Below the pieces are notes generated by a model, which was not told the origin of the DNA, made no database searches, and saw nothing but the letters and a program-made list of their open reading frames with translations. The position numbers and the translations under genes were made by a program. Positions 57,521 through 64,000 of a DNA stretch of 64,000 bases are shown in pieces. The stretch's first letter is position 1. Every line of letters starts with the position of its first letter. This DNA comes from Streptomyces caniscabiei (GTDB lineage: Bacteria > Actinomycetota > Actinomycetes > Streptomycetales > Streptomycetaceae), in the NCBI RefSeq assembly GCF_014930365.1, contig NZ_JABXWI010000031.1, forward strand, positions 1 to 64,000, read 5' to 3'.

Positions 57521-57601
57521 TGGGCGCATCTCCGGTCCGACGGACTGGTGCTGGCATGGAGTCAGCACTGATCCACGTTCCCTGGAGATCACGCCGTGGC
57601 C

Positions 57602-57895
57602 TCACTCGTTACCCTCGGGCTCCGCTCGACGCCGTTCCTGGCGCTTGGCGAAGTGAACGCCGTGCTCGGGCTCGCGAGCGTCGAAGTAGGCCTTCACCGG
57701 CTCCCACGGAAGCAGGTAGTAGCGACCCACCTTCTGCCACTTCTCCTTGGGCACCGGGAAGTCGGGATCCCGGTGGGCGAGTTGCTGCACCCGCTGCTTG
57801 CTGAGATCAACGCGTCTGGCGATCTCGGCGAGCGTCACCATTTCGGGCGGCCTCCCTTCCTCGGTCTTCTTCGGCACGGCTTCATCTTGCCCCAT
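57602..57895 (-). CDS. MerR/excisionase-type HTH protein
   Basis: 97 aa, ATG at 57895. MVTLAEIARRVDLSKQRVQQ is the winged-helix recognition region, followed by HRDPDFPVPKEKW and a GRYYLLPWEPVKAYF element typical of the HTH_17/excisionase-like group. Divergent from the 58051 gene. Regulator or recombination directionality factor. Confidence 0.75.
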   Translation of the reverse strand: MGQDEAVPKKTEEGRPPEMVTLAEIARRVDLSKQRVQQLAHRDPDFPVPKEKWQKVGRYYLLPWEPVKAYFDAREPEHGVHFAKRQERRRAEPEGNE

Positions 57896-57899
57896 GATG

Positions 57900-57974
57900 T
57901 TGACCCAAGTCTATATCAGTGGTCTACTGGAGATACAGCGCGACCCCGACCGGCAAAAGCCGGACCGGGGTCGC
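57900..57974 (+). promoter_or_regulatory. Promoter plus strong leader hairpin
   Basis: TTGACC (57900-57905), 17 bp, TCTACT (57923-57928) is the most consensus-like sigma-70 promoter seen. Twelve bases later a stem GCGACCCC/GGGGTCGC with inner CCGGC-AAAA-GCCGG (57940-57974) could act as attenuator or RNA stabiliser. A second hairpin (AGCGGTG/CACCGCT) follows at 57982-58003. Confidence 0.55.
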
Positions 57975-58050
57975 GTGTCCAGAGCGGTGTTGGAGCACCG
58001 CTAGGGACGTGGAACCGCCCTACCTGCCACAACAGGAGGCTGATCCCACC

Positions 58051-58350
58051 ATGGATCGTAACCGCCGCACGACTACCCGCACAGCACACCCCGTGGACAA
58101 CGTCCACCCGGTGTCTACCTCTACCGCCGAGCAGATCGGGCCGCGCGTGGAGGGCGTCGTCTACTACGACGGCCCGCGCCTGGTCCAGGTCCGCCGCGTC
58201 GTCACCGACCTCGCCGAGGCCCGCCGGATCCTCCGCCGGAACGCCGCCCGGTTCGCGATCCACGTCGTGGACATGCACGCCGGCACCGACTACTACACCG
58301 GCGCCATCTGGACCGGCTCCGACCGGGTCCTGAAGGCGGTGGCCGCGTGA
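58051..58350 (+). CDS. Hypothetical protein
   Basis: 99 aa, ATG with GGAGG at ideal distance. Alpha/beta sequence with GVVYYDGPRLVQVRRVVTDL and a helix AEARRILRRNAARF. First gene of the rightmost forward operon. The stop overlaps the HNH gene start. Function unknown. Confidence 0.7.
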   Translation: MDRNRRTTTRTAHPVDNVHPVSTSTAEQIGPRVEGVVYYDGPRLVQVRRVVTDLAEARRILRRNAARFAIHVVDMHAGTDYYTGAIWTGSDRVLKAVAA

Positions 58351-58790
58351 AGAACACCACCGGCTTCCCGCACGACCCCGAGTTGGCCGCCGCCGTAGAC
58401 GCCGTTTTCCGCCGTTTCCATACCCAGTTCGTGGAGCTGCCGGAGACGTGGAAGAAGATTCCCGGCAGCAGCCGAAACGACCTCAAGTCCAAGAGCAGGA
58501 CGGCCAAGCTGAAGAGGCTGGCCAATCGGGACGGCAGCCGCTGCGCTTACTGCGGATGCGAGTTCTATGACCTGTCCGAGGCAACGCTGGACCACGTCGT
58601 TCCGTATCGGCTGATCAGGTCATGGGCCGATTGGGCTCTGGTGCTGTCCTGCGGTACTTGCAACAACGCGAAGGACAACAAGATCCCCGCCGTGCTGATG
58701 CCGCTGCTGGCCACACTGCTGTGCCAGCTCGCGAGGATGCACGCCGTTCCGGTAGAGCGCTCTCTGGTTCCGGTCGGGGGTGCGGCGTGA
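58347..58790 (+). CDS. HNH endonuclease
   Basis: 147 aa. The HNH module is complete: zinc pairs CAYCG (66-69) and CGTC (102-105), catalytic LDHVVPY with Asp82-His83, and NNAKDNK with Asn107. The N-terminal 50 residues are helical. HNH enzymes in phages cut DNA in packaging or as homing/defence nucleases; no terminase is nearby. GTG overlaps the previous stop, TGATG the next. Confidence 0.85.
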   Translation: MKNTTGFPHDPELAAAVDAVFRRFHTQFVELPETWKKIPGSSRNDLKSKSRTAKLKRLANRDGSRCAYCGCEFYDLSEATLDHVVPYRLIRSWADWALVLSCGTCNNAKDNKIPAVLMPLLATLLCQLARMHAVPVERSLVPVGGAA

Positions 58791-59062
58791 TGGACCAGCA
58801 GCGCCTCGCACAGGCGATGCTCGCCGAGCGCACCGCCGCCGGGTTCCTGGCCCTGGTCGGCGAGATGACGGCCGCTCACCCGCACCCGGACGGTCCGACG
58901 GTCCGGCTGACCGCCACGGTCATCGACGGCGGTGCGGACCTCGGGTTCGTGGACGTGGACGTCACGAACCTGTGGGACCTGGGGGAGCGGGCCCGCTCCA
59001 GGGCCGCCAACTCCGCTCCGACCGCCCGTCCTGCCCTGCGCGTGGTGGGGGGTGCGGCGTGA
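58790..59062 (+). CDS. Hypothetical protein
   Basis: 90 aa, ATG overlapping the HNH stop. Helix AQAMLAERTAAGFLALVGEM then beta strands (VRLTATVIDGGADLGFVDVD). No family recognised. Strict coupling (TGATG) with both neighbours. Confidence 0.7.
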   Translation: MDQQRLAQAMLAERTAAGFLALVGEMTAAHPHPDGPTVRLTATVIDGGADLGFVDVDVTNLWDLGERARSRAANSAPTARPALRVVGGAA

Positions 59063-59298
59063 TGCAGCAGCCCGACCTCGAGCAGATGCCCGGCGCCGAA
59101 TGGTCCGCCGGCGCGGTCGCCCAGTGCTACCCCGACCTGTACGACGACATCGTCGACCTGTTCACCAGCCTCGACCCGCGCCAGATCACCGACCAGGTGA
59201 TGCGGGACCGAGAGGTCGACTTCCGGTCCGCCGTCGCCTCCCTCGACGACTGGTTCGGCGAGATCGCCGACCCCTACGCGGACGAGGACGACGCCTGA
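59062..59298 (+). CDS. Small acidic protein
   Basis: 78 aa, TGATG overlaps on both sides. Very acidic C-terminus (DDWFGEIADPYADEDDA). No motif recognised. Function unknown. Confidence 0.65.
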   Translation: MQQPDLEQMPGAEWSAGAVAQCYPDLYDDIVDLFTSLDPRQITDQVMRDREVDFRSAVASLDDWFGEIADPYADEDDA

Positions 59299-59699
59299 TG
59301 ACCGCGCGACCGTACGACGTCCACACGGCGGGCAACGCCGTCCCGCCCGTGGACGGCACCGACCTCGGCGACATCCTCGACGACCTCGAAGGATTCCACC
59401 CCGGAATCGATCTGATCCGGGACGGCATCCGCCTCATCGCCACCGACCGGCTGACCCTCGCACAGACGCAGACGCTGTGCGCGGTCCTCGCCGGAGCCAA
59501 CGGCGTCGACGTCCTCACCCTGATCGCCCACACCGTCGCCCGCCTCACCGACGCCGACACCAATCCGTCCCTGCGCACCCTCCCGCTCGAGCAGCAGAAG
59601 ACCGCAGCCCTCCACGGCGAACGCCTCGTGTTCGACCTCGCCGACGACGACCTCCACCAGCACGCCTCCGAAGCCGCCGCCTCCATCACCGGCACCTGA
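59298..59699 (+). CDS. Hypothetical helical protein
   Basis: 133 aa. Acidic helical protein with TLAQTQTLCAVLAGANGVDV and a C-terminal helix DDDLHQHASEAAASI. TGATG overlap with the previous gene. Function unknown. Confidence 0.65.
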   Translation: MTARPYDVHTAGNAVPPVDGTDLGDILDDLEGFHPGIDLIRDGIRLIATDRLTLAQTQTLCAVLAGANGVDVLTLIAHTVARLTDADTNPSLRTLPLEQQKTAALHGERLVFDLADDDLHQHASEAAASITGT

Positions 59700-59721
59700 C
59701 CCCGAAAGGAACCCCACGACC

Positions 59722-59853
59722 GTGAAGACCCGACTCGCCCGGTTACGGGCCTGGATCACCGCCTACGCCGGCCAGTGCTCCATCTGCCAGGGCTGGTTCG
59801 ACGACTGGCCCGGCGGCATCTGCGCCGCCTGCCAGGCCACCGGCCGCACCTGA
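59722..59853 (+). CDS. 43-aa zinc-ribbon micro-protein
   Basis: GTG 59722 with AAAGGA upstream, TGA at 59853. CSICQGWFDDWPGGICAACQ is a compact CxxC-x12-CxxC ribbon behind a basic amphipathic helix. Common type in Streptomyces phages. Function unknown. Confidence 0.6.
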   Translation: MKTRLARLRAWITAYAGQCSICQGWFDDWPGGICAACQATGRT

Positions 59854-59929
59854 CCACCCACCGGGGCCCGACCACCCGACCGAACGACGGCCGGGCCCCA
59901 CCCACCAAACCGACCTGGAGGAACTCGCC

Positions 59930-60205
59930 ATGGCGAAGACGGCCAAGATCACACACATCATCACCGGTTCCGAACGCGCCAACGACGGTGTCGGACTCGC
60001 CTTCGACGAAGCCACCCACGAGCGGGAGGCCAAAGCCGCCGCCGAAAGCCTGCGCGTCTCCGAGGAAACGCTCAAGGACCTCGCGAAGAAGCGAGCCCAG
60101 GCCCGAGCCGAAGCCGCCACCGCCCGAGACACCTCGAACGACCGGACCTACGGACCCGGCCAGCCCGACGGCATGGGCCCGAAGCGATGGTGGCAGCGCG
60201 GCTGA
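59930..60205 (+). CDS. Hypothetical basic helical protein
   Basis: 91 aa, ATG with GGAGG. The middle is a charged helix (SEETLKDLAKKRAQARAEAA), and the C-terminus is GPKRWWQRG. Possibly nucleic-acid-binding. Function unknown. Confidence 0.65.
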   Translation: MAKTAKITHIITGSERANDGVGLAFDEATHEREAKAAAESLRVSEETLKDLAKKRAQARAEAATARDTSNDRTYGPGQPDGMGPKRWWQRG

Positions 60206-60253
60206 CCCCCGTCCCACCACTCCGCCCGCATCGAACGCTAAGGAAGGACCATC

Positions 60254-60565
60254 GTGAAAAACCCCAAGGCCACCGCGATCGAGGCCACCGTGCTGGTCTC
60301 CAGCGGCATCGTGGCCGCCATCCTCGGCACGCAGCTCGCCGACCGGAACGTCGACACCGCCGCCATCCTCACCGCCGTCCTGGCCGTCCTCACCGCCAGC
60401 CAGTACTTCGCCAACCAGCTCACCCAGGGCCTGCGCACCACCTTCTACACCTGCCCGACCAAGGGCTGCCCCGTCTCCATCCGCGCGAAGCAGGTCGGCG
60501 ACGCCGAGCAGGGCCGCCTCCGCTCCATCGCCACCGACCACACCCGCCACGGTGACGCCCGATGA
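60254..60565 (+). CDS. Membrane protein with zinc knuckle
   Basis: 103 aa, GTG with GGAAGGA. Two TM segments (ATVLVSSGIVAAILGTQLA; AAILTAVLAVLTASQYFA), then TCPTKGCPVS and a His-containing tail that could complete a zinc site. Stop overlaps the next ATG. Function unknown. Confidence 0.7.
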   Translation: MKNPKATAIEATVLVSSGIVAAILGTQLADRNVDTAAILTAVLAVLTASQYFANQLTQGLRTTFYTCPTKGCPVSIRAKQVGDAEQGRLRSIATDHTRHGDAR

Positions 60566-60729
60566 CCGGCCGCGAGTTCACCCAGCAGCACGGCGACCCC
60601 GCCGACTGGAGCACCGCCGACATCGAGGCGCAGCAGAACCTCGCCGCCATCGACGCCCTCCCGCGCACCACCACCGTCCTGGTCCTGCCCGCCCGGCAGA
60701 CCACCCCCGACCACACGCCCGCCGCCTGA
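60562..60729 (+). CDS. 55-aa hypothetical protein
   Basis: ATG overlapping the previous stop (ATGA), TGA at 60729. MTGREFTQQHGDPADWSTAD then a helix and TTVLVLPA strand. Coupling is the main support. Function unknown. Confidence 0.55.
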   Translation: MTGREFTQQHGDPADWSTADIEAQQNLAAIDALPRTTTVLVLPARQTTPDHTPAA

Positions 60730-60772
60730 CCGGCAGTCCGCCAACCGCCGCTGACCCAGAGAGGACCCGCCC

Positions 60773-61957
60773 ATGCTCACCCAGGTGCAGAACGCGGCCG
60801 CGCAGGTGCCCGCCCAGGCATGGGCCGTCCTGCTCGCCCTGACCACCCTCGCCTTCGGCTACCGCATCGCCCCCAAGACCCGCGCCCGCCGCACCCACCG
60901 CCAGCCCCGCGACAACCAGAAGCGGCGCACCGTCACCGGCTTCCTCGGCATGGGCCTCGTCGTCCTCCTCGGCTTCGGCCTGTCGGCGAACACCTCGATC
61001 GTCTTCGCCGAGGCCCGCCTGCACATGGAGTCCCCCTGGACCCTGACGGTCGGCCTCGCACTCGAGGGCATCGTCCTCGGACTCACGCTGTACTCGTGGG
61101 CGTTCGAGGACAAGGGCACCGCCCGCGCCGCGTACTTCCTCGTGCTCGCGCAGGCCATCGGCGCGATCGAGGTCGTCCGCTTCCAGAACGAAGACCTCGG
61201 CACGGCCGCGGTCCGCATCGTCGGCCCCGTGATGCTCGCGTACGGACTGCACAAGCTCCTCGGCCTCGAGACCAAGCTCAAGAAGATCGAGATCAAGTCG
61301 GACGGCATCCTCGCCCGGTGGTGGCGGGACCGCCTGAAGCGGCTTGAGAGCCACCTGGGGATCGGCTCGCGCGGCGCCGACGCGCAGGCGATCAGCCGCC
61401 GCAACGCCCAGGACAAGGTCATCGCCCTCGCCACTCTGGGTAAGCCCTGGTACATGAGCAAGCGCGCCTACAAGAAGGCCCTCATGCGCGCCGGCGACGC
61501 CTCCTTCCAGGGCCTGGACGACACCCTCGACCAGCTCGGCACCGAGATGCTCATCACCACCCGCATCGACCGCATGGGCGCCTTCAAGTCCCTCCCGAAC
61601 CGGACCGAGGACTACACCCTCCGGTCACTGCGCCCCACCGTTCAAGATCAGGGCGCACCGGCACCCTCAACCAGCAGTGACCCCATCGTGACCAGCGAGG
61701 GCGCACCAGGGCGAGGCCAGGACGCGCCCAACGCGAACCCGGTCGCGGCGCAGGCGAACAAGAGGCCCGAGACGAGCGAGGCCGACCTTCGCACCCGCGC
61801 CTTCGACCTCTACTTCGACCTCCGGGGCACCGGTCCGGCCCCCTCACAGAACGCCTTCGAGAAGGCGTGGCGGGACGCCGGATACGGACTGAAGACCGAC
61901 GACATCCGCGCCCTCTACAAGCACATCCACACCAAGGTCACCGGTAACAACCCGTAA
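60773..61957 (+). CDS. Multi-pass membrane protein with cytoplasmic DNA-binding-like tail
   Basis: 394 aa, ATG with GAGAGGA. Four hydrophobic segments lie in residues 15-165 (VLLALTTLAFGY; GFLGMGLVVLLGFGLSA; LTVGLALEGIVLGLTL; AAYFLVLAQAIGAIEVV), then a basic cytoplasmic part, a low-complexity linker and a C-terminal helical domain (NAFEKAWRDAGYGLKTDD) resembling small HTH-like tails. This resembles membrane proteins in actinobacterial conjugation (Spd/DUF2637-like) modules. Conjugation is an inference. Confidence 0.7.
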   Translation: MLTQVQNAAAQVPAQAWAVLLALTTLAFGYRIAPKTRARRTHRQPRDNQKRRTVTGFLGMGLVVLLGFGLSANTSIVFAEARLHMESPWTLTVGLALEGIVLGLTLYSWAFEDKGTARAAYFLVLAQAIGAIEVVRFQNEDLGTAAVRIVGPVMLAYGLHKLLGLETKLKKIEIKSDGILARWWRDRLKRLESHLGIGSRGADAQAISRRNAQDKVIALATLGKPWYMSKRAYKKALMRAGDASFQGLDDTLDQLGTEMLITTRIDRMGAFKSLPNRTEDYTLRSLRPTVQDQGAPAPSTSSDPIVTSEGAPGRGQDAPNANPVAAQANKRPETSEADLRTRAFDLYFDLRGTGPAPSQNAFEKAWRDAGYGLKTDDIRALYKHIHTKVTGNNP

Positions 61958-61979
61958 CCGCCAGCCCGAGGAGACCGCC

Positions 61980-62234
61980 ATGAACCAACCCATCACCTGG
62001 ACCGCGCGCACCGTCGCCGAAGCCATCGACCTTCTCCACGCCGTCGAACAGCGCATCGAATCCGGGATGAAAGCCGCCCACCCCGGCAACGCTCCGGCCC
62101 GCCTCCGAGCAGGAGAGAAGACCCCGCTCAGCCTGCGCATCACCTTCGACTCCAGCGCGCTGGAGCAGATCGCCAACGAGCGCAGCGCGTTCGACGACCA
62201 GGTGGACCCCCTGACGATCACCGACAAGCCCTGA
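61980..62234 (+). CDS. Hypothetical protein
   Basis: 84 aa, ATG with GAGGAG. Helix TVAEAIDLLHAVEQRIESGM followed by a strand LSLRITFDSSALEQI. Function unknown. Confidence 0.65.
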   Translation: MNQPITWTARTVAEAIDLLHAVEQRIESGMKAAHPGNAPARLRAGEKTPLSLRITFDSSALEQIANERSAFDDQVDPLTITDKP

Positions 62235-62264
62235 CCAGCAGAAACGCAAGAAAGGAACCCGCAG

Positions 62265-62777
62265 GTGGACCAGCAGACCCGGACCGAACAGCGGCCCGGG
62301 ACGGCGCCCCCGTCCCCGGCCCCGACCCGCGTCCCCACCACGCCCGCCCGGGTACAGCCGGTCCAGGCCCCGCCGAACCTCCTCGACCCGCCGACCTGGG
62401 GCCAGCGGCTCCTGCCCAAGCACCTCCGGCAGGCCATGGCCGGCCTCGGCTGGTGGCAGGACCCGGTACCCCAACCCCCCTCCCTGCACCTCCTCCAGGT
62501 CCGCGAAGCCCTCGAGCGATACGGCTGGTGCAAGTCCCTCGACGTGTCCCCGACCGGCCGGATGTGCATCCGCGGCTGCCAGGCCCTGCTGGAGAAGTCC
62601 GGCCACGTCACCCCCCACCACCGCGCCCGCGCCGAGCACTACCTGAAGCAGCAACTCGCCAAGGACGGCGTGACCATGCCGTTCTTCGCCTGGAACGACC
62701 TCCCCAACCGCACCTTCCCGCACGTCACAGCCCTGCTGACCAGCGCCTCCTACCAGGCCCGCGCAAACGGAGAGTGA
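62265..62777 (+). CDS. DUF6197-like protein
   Basis: 170 aa, GTG start. After a Pro-rich N-terminus it has REALERYGWCKSLDVSPTGR, MCIRGCQALLEKSG and FFAWNDLPNRTFPHVTALL: the G-W-C, CxxG/GC and W-N-D pattern of the DUF6197 family found in actinobacterial mobile elements. Role unknown. A weaker relative is at 28712. Confidence 0.7.
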   Translation: MDQQTRTEQRPGTAPPSPAPTRVPTTPARVQPVQAPPNLLDPPTWGQRLLPKHLRQAMAGLGWWQDPVPQPPSLHLLQVREALERYGWCKSLDVSPTGRMCIRGCQALLEKSGHVTPHHRARAEHYLKQQLAKDGVTMPFFAWNDLPNRTFPHVTALLTSASYQARANGE

Positions 62778-62778
62778 A

Positions 62779-63387
62779 ATGAACACCCCCAACAACGACC
62801 CCGAATTCAGCGCCATCATCAACAACGGATACGGAATGAACACCGAAACCACCGATCCCACCCCCTACGGAATTCCCGCACAGCCGGTCAAGCCCGGCCT
62901 CACCAAACGCGGAAAGACCGCCCTCGCCATCGGCGCCACCGTCCTCGCCGCCGGAGGCCTCATGTCCTACCAGGCATACGCCTCTTCCATGGCCGAATCC
63001 CAGACCAAGGCCGACGAGATCGCCCTCAAGGAGAAGGCTCTCGAGCTGGAAACCATGCGGGAAATGAACCGGGCGGCCGAGGCGCAGAAGAAGACCCAAT
63101 CCACGGAGATCAAGGCCCGCCAGACGTCCGTGAACAAGTGCATCAAGGACAAGGAAGACCTGGTGGGGAAGGGACTCGGCTCGCCCACCTACCGGGACGT
63201 CGTGGACCTGTGCAACACCCAGTACGCGGGCCCCGTCACCGACGGCAGCGACATGCAGGCCGCCGGATCCGCCCAGGACACCCAGGCCGGCGGGGGCGTC
63301 AACGACGGTCTCCTCGTCGGCCTCGGCGTCCTCGGCCTCGGTGCCGTGTTCGCCGTCCGCAAGGGCAGCCGCCCCGCCACCCAGTAG
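62779..63387 (+). CDS. Membrane protein with central coiled coil
   Basis: 202 aa. TM segment near 45-65 (ALAIGATVLAAGGLMSYQAY), a coiled coil (DEIALKEKALELETMREMNR), Cys pair (NKCIKDK, DLCNTQ), then a C-terminal TM helix (LLVGLGVLGLGAVFAVRKG). A long extracytoplasmic coiled coil between two TM helices suggests a structural envelope or transfer-apparatus component. Codons are less G+C-biased than in its neighbours. Confidence 0.65.
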   Translation: MNTPNNDPEFSAIINNGYGMNTETTDPTPYGIPAQPVKPGLTKRGKTALAIGATVLAAGGLMSYQAYASSMAESQTKADEIALKEKALELETMREMNRAAEAQKKTQSTEIKARQTSVNKCIKDKEDLVGKGLGSPTYRDVVDLCNTQYAGPVTDGSDMQAAGSAQDTQAGGGVNDGLLVGLGVLGLGAVFAVRKGSRPATQ

Positions 63388-63389
63388 TT

Positions 63390-63414
63390 ACTTCCCACCT
63401 ACTTCCCACCCGGG
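63390..63414. repeat. Tandem direct repeat
   Basis: TACTTCCCACC occurs twice back to back just after the stop of the previous gene. No hairpin; possible slippage product or binding site. Confidence 0.5.
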
Positions 63415-63504
63415 AAAGACCCCCGACCACGCCCCCACGCAGGTCATTCAGAGATCTTCTCCGGGTGGCCTGCCCGGTAGTAGTAGTCCACGAGAGCGAG
63501 GAAT

Positions 63505-64000
63505 CTGATGGCGAGCGACACGGCCCCCGCTGCCGCCTCCGGGCCGAACGACCCCGCCCCCGCCACGCACAACCCGACCGGTCTGGCGGGGGTTCTGGCC
63601 CCTGTCCAGCCCGCCCGCCAGGCGCCCGCAGCGTTCACCCTCGACCCGGCCGGCGCAGGCGCTCAGACGCAGGAGACGGCCGGTAGCGGGGCCTCCAGCG
63701 CCGCCTACCACGCCCCCGAAACGGGGGCCGGAAACGATGGCGGGAGCCGTACCTCGACCAATTCGGCCGCCAGTAAGGAGGGGGTTTTCAAGACCATTCT
63801 CCGTGCGGCGGCTGAGCGGTGGCGCAGGGGTGCGGACATTCACGTGAAGCGGCTGGAGATGCAGAAGGCCCGGTATCAGGCCGCGCAGGTGAAGGAAACC
63901 CGTCAGGTCGTGGTGAACCGCTCCCCGGGAAACACTTCCGGTGGTGGTTCCGGGTCTACTTCGGGTGGAAAGCAGGTCGGCGCGAAGGGTAATTCGGCCG
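63505..64000 (+). CDS. N-terminal part of a large protein (runs off window)
   Basis: ATG 63505 with GAGGA; 165 codons are visible without a stop. The first 85 residues are Ala/Pro/Gly/Thr-rich and disordered; then a basic helix (KTILRAAAERWRRGADIHVK, and MQKARYQAAQVKETRQ), then a Gly/Ser linker. Such a disordered start before a membrane-linked gene cluster fits a translocation or structural protein, but the informative part lies beyond the edge. Confidence 0.6.
   Translation, partial: MMASDTAPAAASGPNDPAPATHNPTGLAGVLAPVQPARQAPAAFTLDPAGAGAQTQETAGSGASSAAYHAPETGAGNDGGSRTSTNSAASKEGVFKTILRAAAERWRRGADIHVKRLEMQKARYQAAQVKETRQVVVNRSPGNTSGGGSGSTSGGKQVGAKGNSA

Noticed and set aside
1..64000. CRISPR arrays or insertion sequences
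   Set aside because: No regularly spaced direct repeats with unique spacers and no transposase with terminal inverted repeats were seen by eye; the HTH protein at 4265 has no catalytic domain.

Overview
The window is high-G+C actinobacterial DNA, almost certainly from a Streptomyces temperate phage, prophage or phage-plasmid. The signs are dense gene packing with four-base start/stop overlaps, frequent GTG starts, two WhiB-like proteins, GGAGG-type ribosome binding sites, and many small zinc-ribbon and hypothetical proteins typical of actinophages and Streptomyces mobile elements. A collagen-like tail fibre gene near the left edge points to a phage. ParA/ParB with repeated 16-bp palindromes, a replication protein carrying iterons inside its own gene, and two tyrosine recombinases point to plasmid maintenance. 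I infer a phage-plasmid or integrating prophage; no terminase, portal or capsid gene lies in the window, so the class is not proven.

Layout. 1-2.4 kb: end of a structural/lysis region (membrane proteins, tail fibre). 2.45-6.8 kb: a reverse-strand secreted metalloprotease, small genes, an HTH protein and a complete tyrosine recombinase (int). 6.8-12 kb: reverse-strand accessory block including a shortened recombinase, a ParB-fold protein and a lone WYL-domain protein. 12-24.9 kb: long forward block with an RHH-like regulator, a Rad52-like annealing protein, a divergent C5 DNA methyltransferase, a WhiB-like protein, a replication-initiator-like protein, a DciA-like helicase loader and ParA/ParB. 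24.9-26.2 kb: gene-poor, highly structured region with terminators, nested inverted repeats and a candidate structured RNA. 26.2-40.5 kb: forward accessory and DNA-metabolism genes (PP-loop/PAPS-reductase-like protein, RusA-like resolvase, second WhiB-like protein, SSB, DUF1643, LuxR-type HTH, NERD nuclease). 40.7-51.7 kb: mostly reverse strand (small exported peptide, ASCH protein, ParB-fold protein, Dam-type methylase), interrupted by a forward TrmB/LuxR-like regulator. 51.9-57.9 kb: iteron-bearing replication protein and XRE/MerR-type regulators. 58-64 kb: forward block of an HNH nuclease, small zinc proteins and membrane proteins, running off the right edge.

How the parts fit. Six promoters in both orientations share a -35 of TTGC type, a 17-18 bp spacer containing (A)GTATGG, usually ATGGAGTATGG, and a -10 of TANNNT type; four of them carry a CCATTGC/GCAATGG-like palindrome. 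They stand ahead of the WYL operon, the RHH-recombination-methylase operon, the PP-loop operon, the operon after ssb, the small-gene block around 50.6 kb and the 53.9 kb block. This looks like one regulon for early functions. A second motif, GTGACGAG-N9-TAGRCTG, occurs three times with identical spacing, each time ahead of predicted RNA hairpins. Three genes appear to be read from leaderless transcripts starting 6-7 bases after a TAGAAT or TAGGCT box. Replication and inheritance seem to rest on the iteron-bearing Rep (54-55 kb) and the ParA/ParB/palindrome cassette (22.9-24.9 kb), with DciA-like and SSB proteins as helpers.
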